The notes below the pieces were generated by a model. The model saw only the letters and a list, made by a program, of their open reading frames with translations. It did no database searches and was not told where the DNA came from. From Thamnaconus septentrionalis (taxonomy: Eukaryota; Chordata; Actinopteri; Tetraodontiformes; Monacanthidae): a DNA stretch of 64,000 bases. How positions within the stretch are numbered: the stretch's first letter is position 1; the number at the start of each line of letters is the position of its first letter. The position numbers and the translations under genes were made by a program. The stretch spans positions 8,134,905 to 8,198,904 of the forward strand of contig CM020512.1 in the NCBI GenBank assembly GCA_009823395.1, given 5' to 3'. Of this stretch, positions 22,901 to 37,379 are shown in pieces.

Positions 22901-25900
22901 TGTGACAGTTGACGGTCCTGTCACTATGCCGGGGGTTTGAAGCCCGCCCAGGCCCTCTGCATCTTGCCACATTTATCTGTTTATTATTGCACCACGCTGT
23001 AAACAGAGATCTGAATAAGCTGGTGTCTGAAGATCTAGATTTGTTAGTTTTAAACTAGTTTTTTTTTTGTTTGTTTTTTCCCATGTACTGTCTGGCCATA
23101 ATAACAAGCAGAAATGTGACTGAATGTCTTTACGATGGCTGACAGATTGATCCATCGAGGAGAGGTAAATTGTTCCAGGAGAGTCTTCGGAACGGCTTGG
23201 CTTGTAAGAGAGTATTGGCGTTGGCATCTTGCTCATCTTCCTCATGATTCTTCTTTTGAAGATTTGTCTATATGTATTTCTCAAGATCTTCTAAGTTCTC
23301 CTCGACCTCCAGGCTTCTTGGCAGGTATCGTTTGTGAAATATATCTTTCCCAATTGGGCTGGCAGGAAAGTATTAATCTGAAAGTTTATTTACTGTTGAC
23401 TGGGTGTCGCCATTTTGGATTGTGCCGAGGATCTCACAGCATCAAGCAAGATCCTCCACCCTATCCGAACTTGTTCTTTTTATAATAAGTGTAAATCATG
23501 TGAGGCTGTTTCACTGCAGCCCAGAATAAAGAATAATTCTTTCGGCTTTATAGCTGGCAGTTTAATGCTGTGACCTTTGTAGGTTTTGGACGAAGGGTAA
23601 ATTATGTCTGTTGGCTTCATTAGGTGACATTTGTGCTTGTGATAATGTCAAGTTGCTGCTTTAGTTTTGGTATATAAATATAAATTAAAAAAACCCACAA
23701 ATTTCCTTGCAAATTAAATCCCACACCGCTTGATTGTTGATATGTCGACAATGCCAATGCTGCATGGTCAGTAATGACCTGTGGGGATGTGGAAGTGTGA
23801 AGTCAGAGCGCACCACTTCCTGCCACTGGGGGTTTTTTGTTTCGCACCTTTAATCAGGAATCTGTATGCGTGGAAGCGAGATGTCGTGACCTTGCCGGAG
23901 CTCTCAGAAACTTCACGAGGTGCTTTAACACAAATTGATAGAAGACCTTGGCTCACATGCGGATGTATTATTCATGTTCATTTATAGATGTAATGAAGAG
24001 CGTCTCACACTTCGCGCCTCCGAAGCTCTGCGATGGCAAATTTGGCATAAGTGCATATTTTAATTTGACTTTGTGACTCAGCAAAAGTCAGGCTGACGAG
24101 CTGAGACTGATCTTGTGTATTTTTTTTGCCACCTCAGATTATTCAAATGTCTTTTCTCATTACTGTTTTGAGGCACACAAAATGTATTTGCATTGCCTGA
24201 TGCTTTAACTCCCACACACACCCCTGAGCCAAAACTGCTAATAGGAAGAAGAAAATCCAGTGTACCTGACCTTTGACCCACTCAAAAATAGTTGATAGAG
24301 AAGGAGATGGTCTCTGGAGACTTGGGCCTCAGAGCAGCCGTCCTTCTCCCTCGGTGTGCGAGTGTGTGTGTTTGTGTGGGTTAATGAGAGGCTTTTTTTT
24401 TTTATCAGCGCTAAGAAAAAAAAGTGCTATATAAATGTAGTTTATTTACCATTTTTACCACAGGGGCTGGTGCCACAGAAGCGAAAGGTGTTTTTATGTG
24501 GAGGATTGTGACACCAGATGGAGTCGTCCTCAGGAGACACAGAAATGTCTTCACCACCTGTTCTTTTGTCTATTGGAAGCAAAAGAAGAAAAAACTGCAA
24601 CCGACACCACAATCTGCAGTATTTAAACAGACAGCAGTGTCATCAAAGAGGTCAATGCAATCACTTGCTGACATTGAAAAAAACAAAATCAAACAATTAG
24701 CTGCTAACAAATTCGCCCTAAAATAACCTGTCCTAGGACTAGTAACCTAGTACTGCTAGCACTTAGTGGAGGTGATCATCCATCTGGCTGGCTTTCCTAG
24801 TTTAACAGGGGGCGTAGGCTGTGTGACCCTATGAAAGCCAGTGGACCTGGAGAGAAGTCATGCAGACATACTTAGAACATGCAAAGGCCACACAGAAAGA
24901 CCCATCGCCGACCGCTGCATCACCGCGCTGCCCTACTTTGTTCCTCCCAAACAATGTTTTATTCATCACCTTCTCACCGTTTCAACTCTGGAATCCTTGT
25001 ACAGCTTGCCAACTCACCAACTTAACATTTTCATTTGGTCTTGGTTTTCCAAGGGATTCCACGGCTGCTGCCCCAGCTGCTGCTAGTTCAGAACAGTGGT
25101 TGTTACTGTTGGAAAAATGGCAACAGAAAATATTTCTGATTGACCAGCGTTGTTTTACTTGAATCCTGATTAAGTTCAGCACCGCTTTAGTCAGAGATGG
25201 TGCTGCTTTCGCTAGAGCTTTCTGATAGATGTGTGAGATAAAGCCCACGGACGAAGGAAGAGCTCCATCTAGCGTGCCGACCTTTTCAATTTAGAATTGA
25301 TACCGTTTGAGTTGAAAAAGCAAAGTTGTCCCGAGCCCATCCATCACTCCTGCGCCCGGTGAGCGGCCCAGGCTGTGACGAGCCAGTGTTTATTATGTGC
25401 GAGACGCAAAGCTTGTTGACGTTTTATTGGCTGAGGTTGTGTTGACGCCGCATGCGTCTGCTCATTTATAGAGGGCGTTTTTATAATGGCAGCCGAGGAA
25501 ACCAGCTGACCGCGCACGTACATGACACTTATTGATTGTCAGGGGTGCAAAATGTGCGTGGAGCCGGGCCGGCCAGCTTTGTCATGGTGGGAGTTCGTAG
25601 AGTTTCAGCGTCAGTTGGAATATCAATGCTCTCCTGTTGAATAATTCACCATGTCATAGAAACCAAAAGTTACAGAATTCTCACAAACACGCAGAGAGAC
25701 GCCAGCGGCGGCTCCGTTGCAGTCCTTCAACACCCTTTCAGCGAAGCGAGTCAGTCAGCAGTTTGCGCCGCCGCCAGAAGTGACAATGATGGGTTCGGAG
25801 TTTGCCAACAGAGGCTCTTCAGTAGCTGGGGGGAGACTAACAGACAATGAAAAGGAGGTGGCAGTGTAATTGTTCCTCACACTCTCACTGTGCTTCCATT

Positions 25901-26942
25901 GCCTTAAAATTGGTTCCGTATTGAAAAGATTCCAGTTCAGTGGGCGATTCTTCGCCTCGAAGCAAACAACAACCATGCCAGTCACGCTCTGTCCAACGTT
26001 TTGACTGACTTGCTATTTATAAATCTTGATGTTGTTTTTTACAATGCCTATCTTATTTCCTGACAGATTTTATTTGCATCATTTTTATTAGCTTGCACTT
26101 TTTCCACAGTGTAGGGTGGTTAATAGGATATGGTCTCTGCTGCAACTGGAACATTGTTCTTGGAAACCAAATAGACACAAAACCAAGCAAATCAGGTAAC
26201 AAATGAGGCATGAAATGGCACATCAGCAAAAATTACTTTTAGTAATACTATTTAACTACTACATTTATTAATTGGTAAAAAGAAATTCTTTACTTGCCTT
26301 CTCATTTTGGCAGCATTCAATCACAAAAATTTAGATTGTCCTGCCGGTAAACATGTTAAATCACAGACCATCTGTTCCACTGCACTTTGATATAAACACT
26401 CCGCACGATGTTTCTCAGTTGAAGGGACAATTAGATCTCTCACCCGCTCCCCTCAAAAGTCATTTAATGTTGTTTGCAGCCAATGTCCAGATGCCTGAAT
26501 GAAAGACAGGAGCGGCTCAGCTGCTACATTAAAAGCCCCCCCCAAAAAAACTGCAAAACCAAAAACTAAAAATGCTCCCACTCTTATTCTGATATCTGTT
26601 TCCATAGAAACAAAGCTTGAATTCCCGCATGGCGAGTGCCGGGAGATGATGGAGAGGAGGGTGGTTGCGGGGTGTGTGTGTGTGTGTGTATGTGGGCGTG
26701 GCCTACATCAGGACCGGGAGGGAGCGGCGGTTGGCTCCCTCCTGACAAACCATTTAATCACCGGCGCTTGCACGGCTGCCACATCCTCTTTGGGCAGGTC
26801 AGCGGGTCAAAGAGAAATCAGAGAAAATTTCCAATGAGCATGCACAGCCTCCTGTGACATTTGCATACAGAAATGGAAATCATGCATGAAAAGATAAAGA
26901 GAGAGCGAGAGAGTGAGGGGAAAAAAACACCCTCACAGCGGC

Positions 26943-26967
26943 GCATGCATACTGAATGTATGCATGC
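26943..26967. repeat. Perfect 10-bp hairpin
   Basis: GCATGCATAC and GTATGCATGC are exact inverted repeats with a 5-base loop. Alternating purine-pyrimidine sequence; no nearby gene. Confidence 0.85.
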
Positions 26968-27964
26968 ATGTATGGATGCAATCTCCATGGCGCAGGGCAT
27001 AAATCAATCCGCCTTGTTCAATACAGACATGGCTGGAGGAGACACCTATCAAATGAAGCAATGTCCGTCAATGAGTCGCAGGAGCGACAGCGTGCGTCGG
27101 TTAGACACATTTCCTGAATCCCTGGAGAGCCCGAGGAGGGCGTTTAAGAAGGGGAGTCGATACCTGAAGGGTGATTGGCCAAAATATCTCTTGTCTCCCA
27201 GTGGATCGATCTGATTTGTTACTGAGCAGCTTTAACACAGCGTTAACCATGATGTGCGTGTGTTTCCATATGGCTGCGCTCCGTCCAACAACTCATGCCA
27301 GATGCGTTTTAAAAATAGCATGTTGCAGATGCAGCTGGAGTCATAATAAAAAATAACAATTTTCAAAGAAGATTGACACCATGTGGTTCAAATAAACACA
27401 AGCGCAAAGTTAAAAAGATGTTTTGGGTAAATTTGATTCATTTGGGTGATGATTGGTCATCTGAAAATTCTTGAAAACAGCTTCTGTTGGAGGATGACAA
27501 GATGGGCAAGACTCAGTTCTGTGAATCCTCAGTTTGGAGAGCTTTGGGCTGAAGATCTCCACAGTTGCACTTGTTTTTATTCTGCTTTTGCTATTATAGT
27601 CATAATGGTCAAAAAAAGAAAATCCTGTTTGTTCATGAAATCAGTCCGGGCTAAACCTGCCGCGTCCGCCCCTGATGAAAGATGCAGTTCACGGCTCCAC
27701 GCTGATGAATTCCATGATAATTTAATGATGACAATTCGAATCACTGCGGGGGGAGAGAAAAAAATACGGTGCCAGTTCTCATTCTGAATATTAATAATGC
27801 ATCCTGGCATCTCACTATTTATCTTCTCCTCGTCTGGTGACAGCGGCGCTCGTGTGACAGAAAGCGCTTCACAGCCAGCCGGCACAATAAGCGGGAATAA
27901 TGCATTACACAGGGCTGGGAACATTTCCTGTCTTAGCACCTTTTTTTAGGCTTCCTATTCGGAG

Positions 27965-27966
<2 letters not shown>

Positions 27967-28014
<48 letters not shown>
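27967..28014. repeat. (CA)24 microsatellite
   Basis: Uninterrupted CA array, seen directly. Confidence 0.95.
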
Positions 28015-28016
<2 letters not shown>

Positions 28017-28487
28017 CTTTCTCTGCAGATATTGCTCCATATTCCCTGATCTGCCAACAGTTTCCTTCAATTGCAATATTGCTTTTACATTGAAACTGCG
28101 AGTGGCCATTAAGTGCTGGCAGTTTCTCTCATTAATAAACTATCATGGCTCCCTCGAGAGCGTGGATAGTTTGACAGTAGTTCAGGGTGGCGAGATAAGG
28201 GAGACCTTTTCAAGTCAATCTCGGAATTCTCTTTCATGGAAAAGGCAAGGACGTGTTGCGAGAGCTTGACGGGAAAAGGCTGTTTTTTGAGTTCAACCTT
28301 TCACTCGCTGTGTTTCCGTCTCCAAAATGAATCAAATTGTTCTTTGCGAGGCCAAACAATCTGAGGGTTTACCGCCAGACTGAACTCTAATTAATCTGGC
28401 CAGCAATCAGTCTGACTGTGCAGCTATTTTATGGCCCTGCAGTAAAAAAAAAAATGGATTCAGCAATTTCAGTTCATGAGGTGTTTT

Positions 28488-28508
28488 TATATATATATAT
28501 ATATATAT
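28488..28508. repeat. Short (AT)n microsatellite
   Basis: About ten AT units, seen directly. Confidence 0.9.
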
Positions 28509-30055
28509 GCGGAGCTTTACTTCACTGTGTTGGAGTCTGCTGTTTTTGGGGTCTCTTGTCAGTGTATGTGACACTGATTGCACGGTGAATAATTCAAAAG
28601 GGGAAAAAACAACAACACACGTCTCCTCGCCTTTGATAAATAAACTGCTCCCTGTTTTTGTCAGAGGAAATGTTTGATGGCTGAAGTGGGAGAAATCTGC
28701 AGCAGTCAAATATCATGTGACATTTGTTAGTGTTAATACTGTAAATAACATGGTCATTAATGGTATTGATAAGGTTCCACATTATACCCAGACTTGGATC
28801 ATTATATTCAAGCCTGGACTGGTTTTTATTGTTTTCAGAACTGAATGTTTTTACATGCACTCACTGGAAACTGTAGCAAGAAACAGGAGTAAAAGGGGGA
28901 ACCTTTGTTTCGACTGTTGCTGTAAAACGAGACAATTCTGCATAAATATGGGACTTAGATGTTGACGACTCCACCAAAACAAACACACTGATGACAGTTA
29001 ATCTTAGTTTTATAGGATTCAGGAACTGCTGAGAGACCAAATCTGCCCATCAGTCCATCAGCCGTGCCCATCAATATTTCACAGGGTCTCCAAAAGGATG
29101 ACAGCTGACAAGGGGTGATGAAGACCAAAAGTGAGAGCCGAATTGATTCTCAAGTCAAGAAAGTTTTTTTTTTTCCCAGCCGAACTCAGTCACGAGTTGG
29201 CTGCTCCAGGTCTTCGGGGATGAGGAGGAGGAGGCAGCGGCGGCGGCGGCTGCCGCCTTCATTTCCACTCACATTCACGCCTGCGAGCAATTAAAAGTTT
29301 TTATGTAGCTCATTGTCTTAGACTGTGGGAGGGAGGTGCTGAAAAACCCCCAAAAAACTTCAGAACATTGTGGAAAAAGCACAATAAATGTTTTGCTGCT
29401 TTTCTTCCTGGCAAAATAATGGCAGTGTTGTGATTCTCAAAGCAAGAGTTAAGAAAATGTTCTTGTCAGAGTTTGGATAATTTTCCAAATCTAAATTCAT
29501 ATCACGTTACGTCAGGGTCCGCCTGCTGTTTAAACGTTGACTTTGCATTTCAAGGGTCTCCAGTCCTCATCAGTGTGCATTGAGTTTGAAAAGGGAACAT
29601 CCATTAAAAGGACCCAGATCAGCTGGATCACATTCAAATTGGACTAATTAGGTTTTGTTTTTGTTAGTTGTTTTTTTTTTTTTGTTCTTTTTACTACTAT
29701 TGGTGCCCGCTAGCTCAACCATCTATGCTTCCTTTGTCTCTGTTGCCAGGATGCCCACTGGTTACTCAGTGCAAAGACAGGGAAATGGAGCTTTTGAATG
29801 GATGATGGATAGGCAAAATTTATTTAAGTTTAAAAATATCATCTATACAACCTGCAAGTCTGTATTGAAAACAGCAAGTTTTCTTGGGTATCTTTACAAA
29901 ATTCAGCTCGTAGACATTCTCACGCCTAACATCATCATCTGGATTCTTGTGTGACACAACAGAGAATTTGGACACACATAAATCAAAGGGATAAAATTCC
30001 ATCATTTCTCCCCGGGAGTTAATTTTACAAGCACCAGCGTGCTTTCCTTCCTGAC

Positions 30056-30086
30056 CTCCTTCCTTCCTTCCTTCCTTCCTTCCTTC
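30056..30086. repeat. (CCTT)n microsatellite
   Basis: About seven CCTT units, seen directly. Confidence 0.9.
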
Positions 30087-30345
30087 GCCAATCGCGGCTC
30101 GAAGAGAAACAAACAGATGGAGGCCACAATTGGCTGCAGTGGCCACGGCTACTGTATTATGCAGGGCACAGACGCATGCATGTGCTTTCGAATAATCACA
30201 GCATGGCTGCCGGGTGATGAAACGCCTCCGATGAGTCTAATCACTTCCATCAATAATGCTGGGGTTAGGGTTTGTGTGCGTTGCCAAAGTGTGTCGGCGT
30301 GTGATACTGGAATGCAAAACAACACCAAGAACCTCAAACGCAGCC

Positions 30346-30475
30346 TTTTCCTCCTCCGCCGCCTCCTCTTCCTCCTCTTCTGTGTCTTCCGCCGCCTGCT
30401 CTTCCTCCACCCCCTTTTCCTCCTCCTCACCGCCTCCCCCTCCTCTTCCTCTTCTTCTTCCTTCTTTCTTGTCGA
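30346..30475. repeat. Polypyrimidine CTT/CCT/CCG tract
   Basis: About 130 bases almost entirely C and T on the plus strand with scattered G. Open on several frames only because of composition. Confidence 0.85.
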
Positions 30476-33192
30476 CGACTGTTGTTTGTGTGCAGACACT
30501 TCACTAAACATTGGCCCGCCACAGCAGCAGCGCATCCCGCTGTAGAATTAGACTCGATAATAAATTCTCTCTTTTACAACGACCGGCTTCTGACAGCACA
30601 TCCCCCACCCAAAAAAAAAAGAAAAGAAAATTCACTGAGCCGACATCAAAGAGGCTGGAGCTCTAGCGGAGTGTCTCCCCCTCCGCGGAGAGCCAAAACT
30701 ACACGTTTGACCCACTTTTCCCGAACTCGTTGGAGGTGCATCGGCGGCAGCAGCCGCCGCCGCCGCCGCTGCTGTTTCACACCATGCTGAAGTGACACAT
30801 GCAAACGAGGCCGCGTCGCACCTACGGATTCCAGATTGACGACCGCTCCTCCTTGATGAATCGGATTCATTAAGGTTTTTTCCTTCAGCCCGACGAGGCC
30901 TCTTTCATCTTTTCCCTCTCATCCTCGTCGTGACCAAGGCAGCTCCTAAAAGTGACGCCTCTCTCACTCTGCTGCCCCTCTGTCTAATTACACTCTTTCT
31001 GCTTGTCGCTGCTTTCCAGCTGCTTCCGGCTCAGAGCTCAGACAGGGTTCAGCAACTTTCTTCTTCTTCGTCTTCTTCTTCCCTTAAGAACTGAGAATTA
31101 TTTTGTTCAAACAGAAAAGCTGACGTGTTTTGATTTGAGTCATAATTATTTTGGATTCGTCGGCTTCCCTTTTTTCCTCCGAGTAACGTGTGATTGGAGT
31201 GAAAGCTGTTTATGCAGCAGTAACCCACCTGCCAAATAATAATCACGACGGCAAAACATGTTATTAAGCGCTGTTAAGCACCTCGTTATCGCTCGGAAAA
31301 TTGGCGGTGAATGGCTGACTTGTGAAAGCTGTGATCATGGGAGGTCTGTTACTACGCATGCAGCTTTGAAGACGTCTAATCTTTTTTTTTTTTTTTTTGC
31401 AGCGTTAATAAGAGCACATGTTGGCCAAAAAGACATTGAATATACCCCCTCATTACCCAGAGATCTTACGGAGAAAATCAAGACTAATCATAAATCTTTT
31501 TTCATTCATTCATTCATTTATCTATTTATTTATTTATTTTTGCATCATTAGCAGCGACTGACTGAGCCCTGTGGTCGACCAACAGAGTGACACCAGCAGT
31601 AAAGCTTAACATCCACTATCATTTTTGCTTTAGAGCAGCACATACACTTCTTAATGGACTTTTTCCAAGCTGCTTTTGTGCTCTCCAGTTTAAGCTCGTA
31701 AAAGTTTTTATTGCTGTATATGTTCTGTGTCCGCGTTCATTGCTGTGATAAAGTTTTACTCTCCCTCTTGACCAGGTCACTCTGGAAAATGAGTTTTTAA
31801 TCTCAGTGAGTTGGTCAGATAAAGGATTTTGGAGCCGGGACCAATGTCTATTGAGCAGCGTTATCCCTGCAGGGCACGTGGTGGAGTGACGGCCTGTCAT
31901 CTGCTTTTTGGATTTCTGTCAACTCTGATATTTTCATTTGGGCTTTTTGCGCATTTGAAGCAGATGCATAGCCAATTATGGTAAACTTTCCATCATAAAC
32001 GGTAAACCGCAGGGTTTCTAAAACCATCCATTCAAGGCCAGCCTGCGCAGTGGAACTAGAACTAGAGCTAGCCAACCCACAGGCATGAAAATAGAATCCC
32101 CTTCCTCACCAACACTCATTTGCCTACAGAGAAGCTCTCAGTGTAACCATTTCATTGGTGTGTGGGCGGCAGAAAATTATTTTTTGTTACTTTTTTTATA
32201 GAAGTTTCTGTGGTATTAGATGAGGTGTTCACCCACTGATCAAGGTGGCTTGGAATGAGTGAATAAGGTCAACACCAGAGGTGTGAATAACGTATTTAAC
32301 CTTGCCACTGTGGGTGAAATGGTGCTACTTCCTGCTGTGGGAGGTTAATGGTGCACTAATCTCATTTGGAGCCCAGTGTCGGGTGACACAAAGGCAGGCG
32401 AACTCCGGCGAGCTGAATCAGGAAGTTTTGCGGTTATGGCTTTTGGTGTTTGTGAACGTTCCTCCTTTTCCCTTTTCCAGTTGGAGAAACACACACTGGG
32501 GAACCATCGATGGACCGCTAAAAGGAGATACAGTAATTTGAACAGAACAGTCTTACAGACTGAGTATATTCCAAAGCAGTGCAAACACAGAAAGGAAAAC
32601 TTCAGGGGATAAATAATGTTGAGGTTTTAGTCATTTTTATACAGAAAACTGATGCTGCTGTCATGACTCAGCTGCAGTTTTCAGCTTTGCCTGAGCAACA
32701 GGGGTGTATAAACTGGATGCAGAATGAAAAAGCGTTCCAGTCCAGTTAGATTTCATAATTACTTCATTTAGCAACCTAACTTTTCCTAGCTAAGAGAAAC
32801 GCATTCAACCCTTTGTGTTTGTCAACGGCTCCTGCTGCTCAGTGCGATGTCACGGAGGCTTTCAATTCTGATGTTGTTCACATTTTTTTTCTTTCAAACA
32901 AATATGATAGCTCCTCCGATCAATAGTACATTATAGCTCGAGACACGGCTGACCTTGTTTTGCAATTCAAGGTGCCCCGCTGAGGCTACGCGGCACCTGG
33001 GAGTCTCGCTGCAAACATTGCGTTGACGATAAAGTCTGGAAGCCGAGACAAATTCCTCCTACGAGCGTCACCGGTGCTCGGCTATCAACACATTATCCTG
33101 TTTGCTTAACGAGAACGAACCTGGGCAAACAGTGCCGTGTCACAGCCCAGGCCTGTGTTTTGGATGAATAAATGTGGGTAATGAGGCCTTTT

Positions 33193-33322
<130 letters not shown>

Positions 33323-34024
33323 TGCCACATGGCCTCAGAGAGGAGACCCGTCATGGTGCAGAATTTGCTTTTACACACTGGGACCGACAGCCGCACAACA
33401 AAGCTTCACCTCCATTTCTCCCCCCTGGTTTGTGGTTTTAATTAGCAGTTCCTGCAAGACCAAGGGAGCGGAATGCGTGCAGAGTTCCTGGGTCTGGCAT
33501 TTTGCTCACATTGTCCTCCTCGGCTCTGTTATTCCGTTGTTGCTGCTGCTGCTGCTGGCCGTTAACGCGGCGCCGCCGACCCTGATTCGTGTCTTGCAGC
33601 TATTTCATGCAGAGCAGCCACAAGGGACACGTCAGAGTCTGAGTTAAATGGTGCGTGATCACTGGGCTTTAGTGGAGCGGCTGCCAGGTGCTACTTTAGG
33701 ACTGTGCTTCCTTCCATCCATCCTTCCGTCCTTCCAGTAATGCCTTTGTTATTGTTATGTTTTTTCAATGTTCAACCAGCAAAATGCAAAACCTTTAACT
33801 TGACTTGCAAACACAGTGTTTGCAAACTCACTTAAATCCTGCATGTCGGGAAATTTGCCTTCTTTGAGTCAGCTAAAGATTCCGCTTTGCCTTTGACAGA
33901 ATGAAACATTTGTTTTCACGCAATGTTTTGCGTTTGTCTTTTTTTTTTTTACATAGTAGAAAAAAGCCAAAACTTAATTCTTAACTAACTGACGTGACGT
34001 GTAGCTAACCCTTCACCAGTTCAG

Positions 34025-34180
34025 TATCTAATGGTAAAGGGTCCGCCCTGAGACCGGAGGGTTGTGGGTTTAATCCCTGACTTGGTCATAACAAAGACAA
34101 GAGATAAAAATCATACCCTTTGGTTCCCTGCTAGGCACTCATTATTTGGGGTGGACTTGGGGGTTTGAATCACCCATGGG
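34025..34180 (+). mobile_element. tRNA-derived SINE fragment
   Basis: The segment TGGTAAAGGGTCCGCCCTGA, then GGAGGGTTGTGGGTTTAATC, carries a B-box-like GGGTTTAATCCC. It continues into a body (CCCTTTGGTTCCCTGCTAGG, then CACTCATTATTTGGGG) characteristic of a teleost tRNA-derived SINE. The 3' part ends before the usual GC-rich section, so the copy is truncated. Confidence 0.6.
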
Positions 34181-36369
34181 TCAAATACGGTGGCCAAATT
34201 TCCAAATTCAGTGGGACTTTAACCTTTAACTTTAACAGGTGGCCAACCAGGCTGACTTGCTTAAATGTGTTCTTATGTTCGCCCAATTACTTTCCAAATT
34301 TTTGCCTCTCTCTTTGCTTCCTGTTTGCTCTTCGACTGATGGATACATAAACGAGGTGACTCCGAAGGATTTAGACAACGTTCCATCTGGAGTGCCAGGT
34401 CACGCTACCACAATATTTATTCTGTCCTGCCTGGCTGCCTCCCTTGCCAGCTGTAGGTGAGATGGATGAAGTCTTATCAATTGGCCAATCCCAGTAGAAC
34501 CAGCCGTGACGGTCTAGCCGAGGATTTCTGGGTCGGTCACCGATGAGCCGTATCCCACACAAAGTTGATTCATTCCTCAAAAGCTGTTTGTTTTGCTTTT
34601 TAACATACTGAAACAACAGGCATCCAAATCGCTCCCGCAGCAGCTTAAGAAAACACGTGCAAACGATGGCGTCTTCATGAAGCAACTTTCAGCTAACCAC
34701 ATCGAAGCTGCCGACGCGGCTAACCACGCAGAGTTTATGCAAATACAGCAGCTGTTTAATATTCATAAGAGATGTGTGGTTTTTACAGACACGTTTGTTT
34801 TGCGTTTTTTCTCCAAGCCGGAGACGCGGTTCGCCACTTTGTTCCCCGGCAACGTTTCGCAACCGTGGCGTGTAGCTGTGCGACGTGCCGCCTGTTTGTC
34901 CCTTTCGTTTGTTTGTTTGCAGCTGGTTTTATTTTAATGAGGATTTACACTTAATTTGTCTTGTAGTCTGTCTGCCTGCTCTGAGCTCTCCCGGGCCATT
35001 TAATGTTAATTTAATGCATTTGTCATCATTAAGCGAGCAGTCAAATGCACTCTCCTTTATACGGTTTCACGCTCATTGTTATGAAATAAATTATTCCTAA
35101 GCAAATAAATGACATATATAATTATATGTGTGTATATAATATATATATGATGCTGGGTTTTTTACGCCTGAGCACAATGACCTCGATACGCGGTTTTGAC
35201 TCACAAGCGGAAAACAACTACAGCCGTGTTCGCTTAAACTACAAAGAGATCCGATGAAAGGGAGTCGCCGGAGTTGCAGATCTATTTATTCTCGTGCGTG
35301 CAGCATTCTGGAGAATCTTTCCGTGCTGTTGCCAGCGGGCGGCTTCCTTCGCGGCAGCCACGCACCTCGTCAAGCGCAGGAGGCAGCGCCGCTGCTTCTT
35401 TTATCCCCCCCCGAGACGCATGCGGATCCTCGACTGTGCCTGCTGTCCTGCCACTCTGACCGAAGGCCCTGTGAGTGGGGCGGTGCCCGGGTCAAGACGA
35501 CCCATCCGGAGTTGTTTTCCTCTGCTCATCCCTCGCAGTGTTTCCCCGGCGCCTTCCGTCATGAACAAGCAGCTAGTGTTTTCCTGCAAGGCGTGCTGGC
35601 TAATCCAAGGTGCCGTGCAGGTCTGCTTGCTTAAGTAACGCTGTAGCCGCCTGGTTCAGCCGTCCACTAAGACTCTGTTGCGGCAGGCCTTGTTGTTCAT
35701 CCTGTTTCTTTCTTTTTTAATGGAATGCGTGATATTGCTTTTGAACCCAGCTTTGGGGACACTGGGGAGGAAGTCGCAGTGTCATTGTCCCACAGAGTGT
35801 GTGTGGGGACAGCAGAGTACAAGGTTTACCATCCAGGCAGTTGAGGCCTTGATATAAATTGTGACATGTTAAAAGTTTGATTTGCTTTACAAGCTGGAGA
35901 AGGTGATGGAAGGGGAGGGGAAGGGGAAGCGTGCGAGGGGAGGGCGTCCTGCTGTGCCTGTGTGCATTAGCAGGTCTGACTGTAATTCATCTGAAGAGCA
36001 GAAGATAAAAGATCTCAACCTCACAATGAGGTAGCTCCCTAAAATCTCTGCAGCCTGTTTTCTTTCTCCTTTTCCCCGTTTTTCCTCATCTAGAATGTCA
36101 CATGCTAACTGTTGACATTTGCTTCAGCTGAGGTGAACGTCTGAGCCAAGTGAAAAAGAGGCTCTTTGCCGGCCACATGTCCCTGGGGAGCAGCCTTTAA
36201 AATAATAAAAAAGAAAAGAAATAAAGGTCTATTCAGCGTCTTCATGGTCATGCTGTGGAGGAGGACCCGTTCATCTGTCACGGGACACTGCTTTATGCTG
36301 CTCCAAGCGGCCTTCACCTCCTTCCCTGCCCCTCGCCTTCTCTTTCAGGCTGGAGGCTTTATTGTCCTG

Positions 36370-36841
36370 CAGCGTTGGCAAGTAATCTATTACCAAGTAA
36401 TCCACTACTGTAATTAAACTACTTTTTGAGTAATGGAGTATTGTAACTAGATTACTGTGGCAAAACTGGTAATTCATAGTATCTTTATCAAGTAACGATT
36501 TTGTTTCTATTCCGAAATCTCCCAATTGTTTTAACAATATGGGCTGTGCAAAAGGCACCAGTGCTGTCCATGAGTTTGTTCTGTGAAATGTGCAGTTTGT
36601 GCTCAGGGAGCACACATTCAGTCATGTCAAGAGGACAGATGCAATATTTGGAATTGCAAAATTTGCGCTTTAATACAGTTCATTCCAAAGTACTGAGCAA
36701 CTGTTGCTTTTTCTTTTTATAACTAAAGTAATTAGTAATCCTTTACTTATGAAACCAACTAGTTAAAGAAGTACTTACATCACTTTATTAAAGAGTAATC
36801 AGTACTTGCATTACTTTTATGGAGTAATCCCAACAACACTG
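36370..36841. mobile_element. hAT-type MITE, copy 2
   Basis: Starts CAGCGTTGGCAAGTAATC and ends CCCAACAACACTG, with internal blocks shared with the other two copies and an internal deletion. The flanking octamers TTGTCCTG and GTGTCCTG agree at 7 of 8 positions, an 8-bp target-site duplication as expected for hAT elements. Confidence 0.85.
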
Positions 36842-37181
36842 GTGTCCTGCAGGCTTGTTGTTGCACAGAAAAATTCACTCCGTTCTGAAGCCGGTGATGC
36901 TGCGCATGTCCCGCCCATGAGAAACAGATTTGGTGACGTCACTCCAGTCAGTCCTGACCCTCGACGACGGTGAACGTTTGTCTTCTACAAATGGGGCTGA
37001 AATCGTGTGGTGTTGTTGCATATACTCAGTCATGAGGGGACGCCAGATAAGAGGTTTTGGCGTGTAAGCGGCTTATATACCTGTTATCATAATGTCCAGA
37101 CTGTGACATACCCATTGGCCTCAGACACCAGAGAGGACGTGACGGGGGCGGAGTCAACGGCTTGGCCTCTCTTCTCTGCCT

Positions 37182-37211
<30 letters not shown>
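37182..37211. repeat. (CAG)10 microsatellite
   Basis: Uninterrupted CAG array in non-coding sequence, seen directly. Confidence 0.95.
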
Positions 37212-37212
<1 letters not shown>

Positions 37213-37379
37213 GTCCTCGGTCACGCGGTGGCCATGTCGTTGATTTGCACGTCTCTGTGACGACGCCGTGTCACACGAGCCTGATGAGAGAGATCGGACA
37301 TGTTCAGTGATGATGGTTTGGTGTTTTCTCCACCCGTGTCAAGACATTAGGATAACAGATGCAGATTTTAAGGTTGCAG

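Noticed and set aside
30039..30545. Open frames of up to 168 codons on both strands
   Set aside because: They run over CCTT and polypyrimidine tracts; low-complexity composition and no domain.
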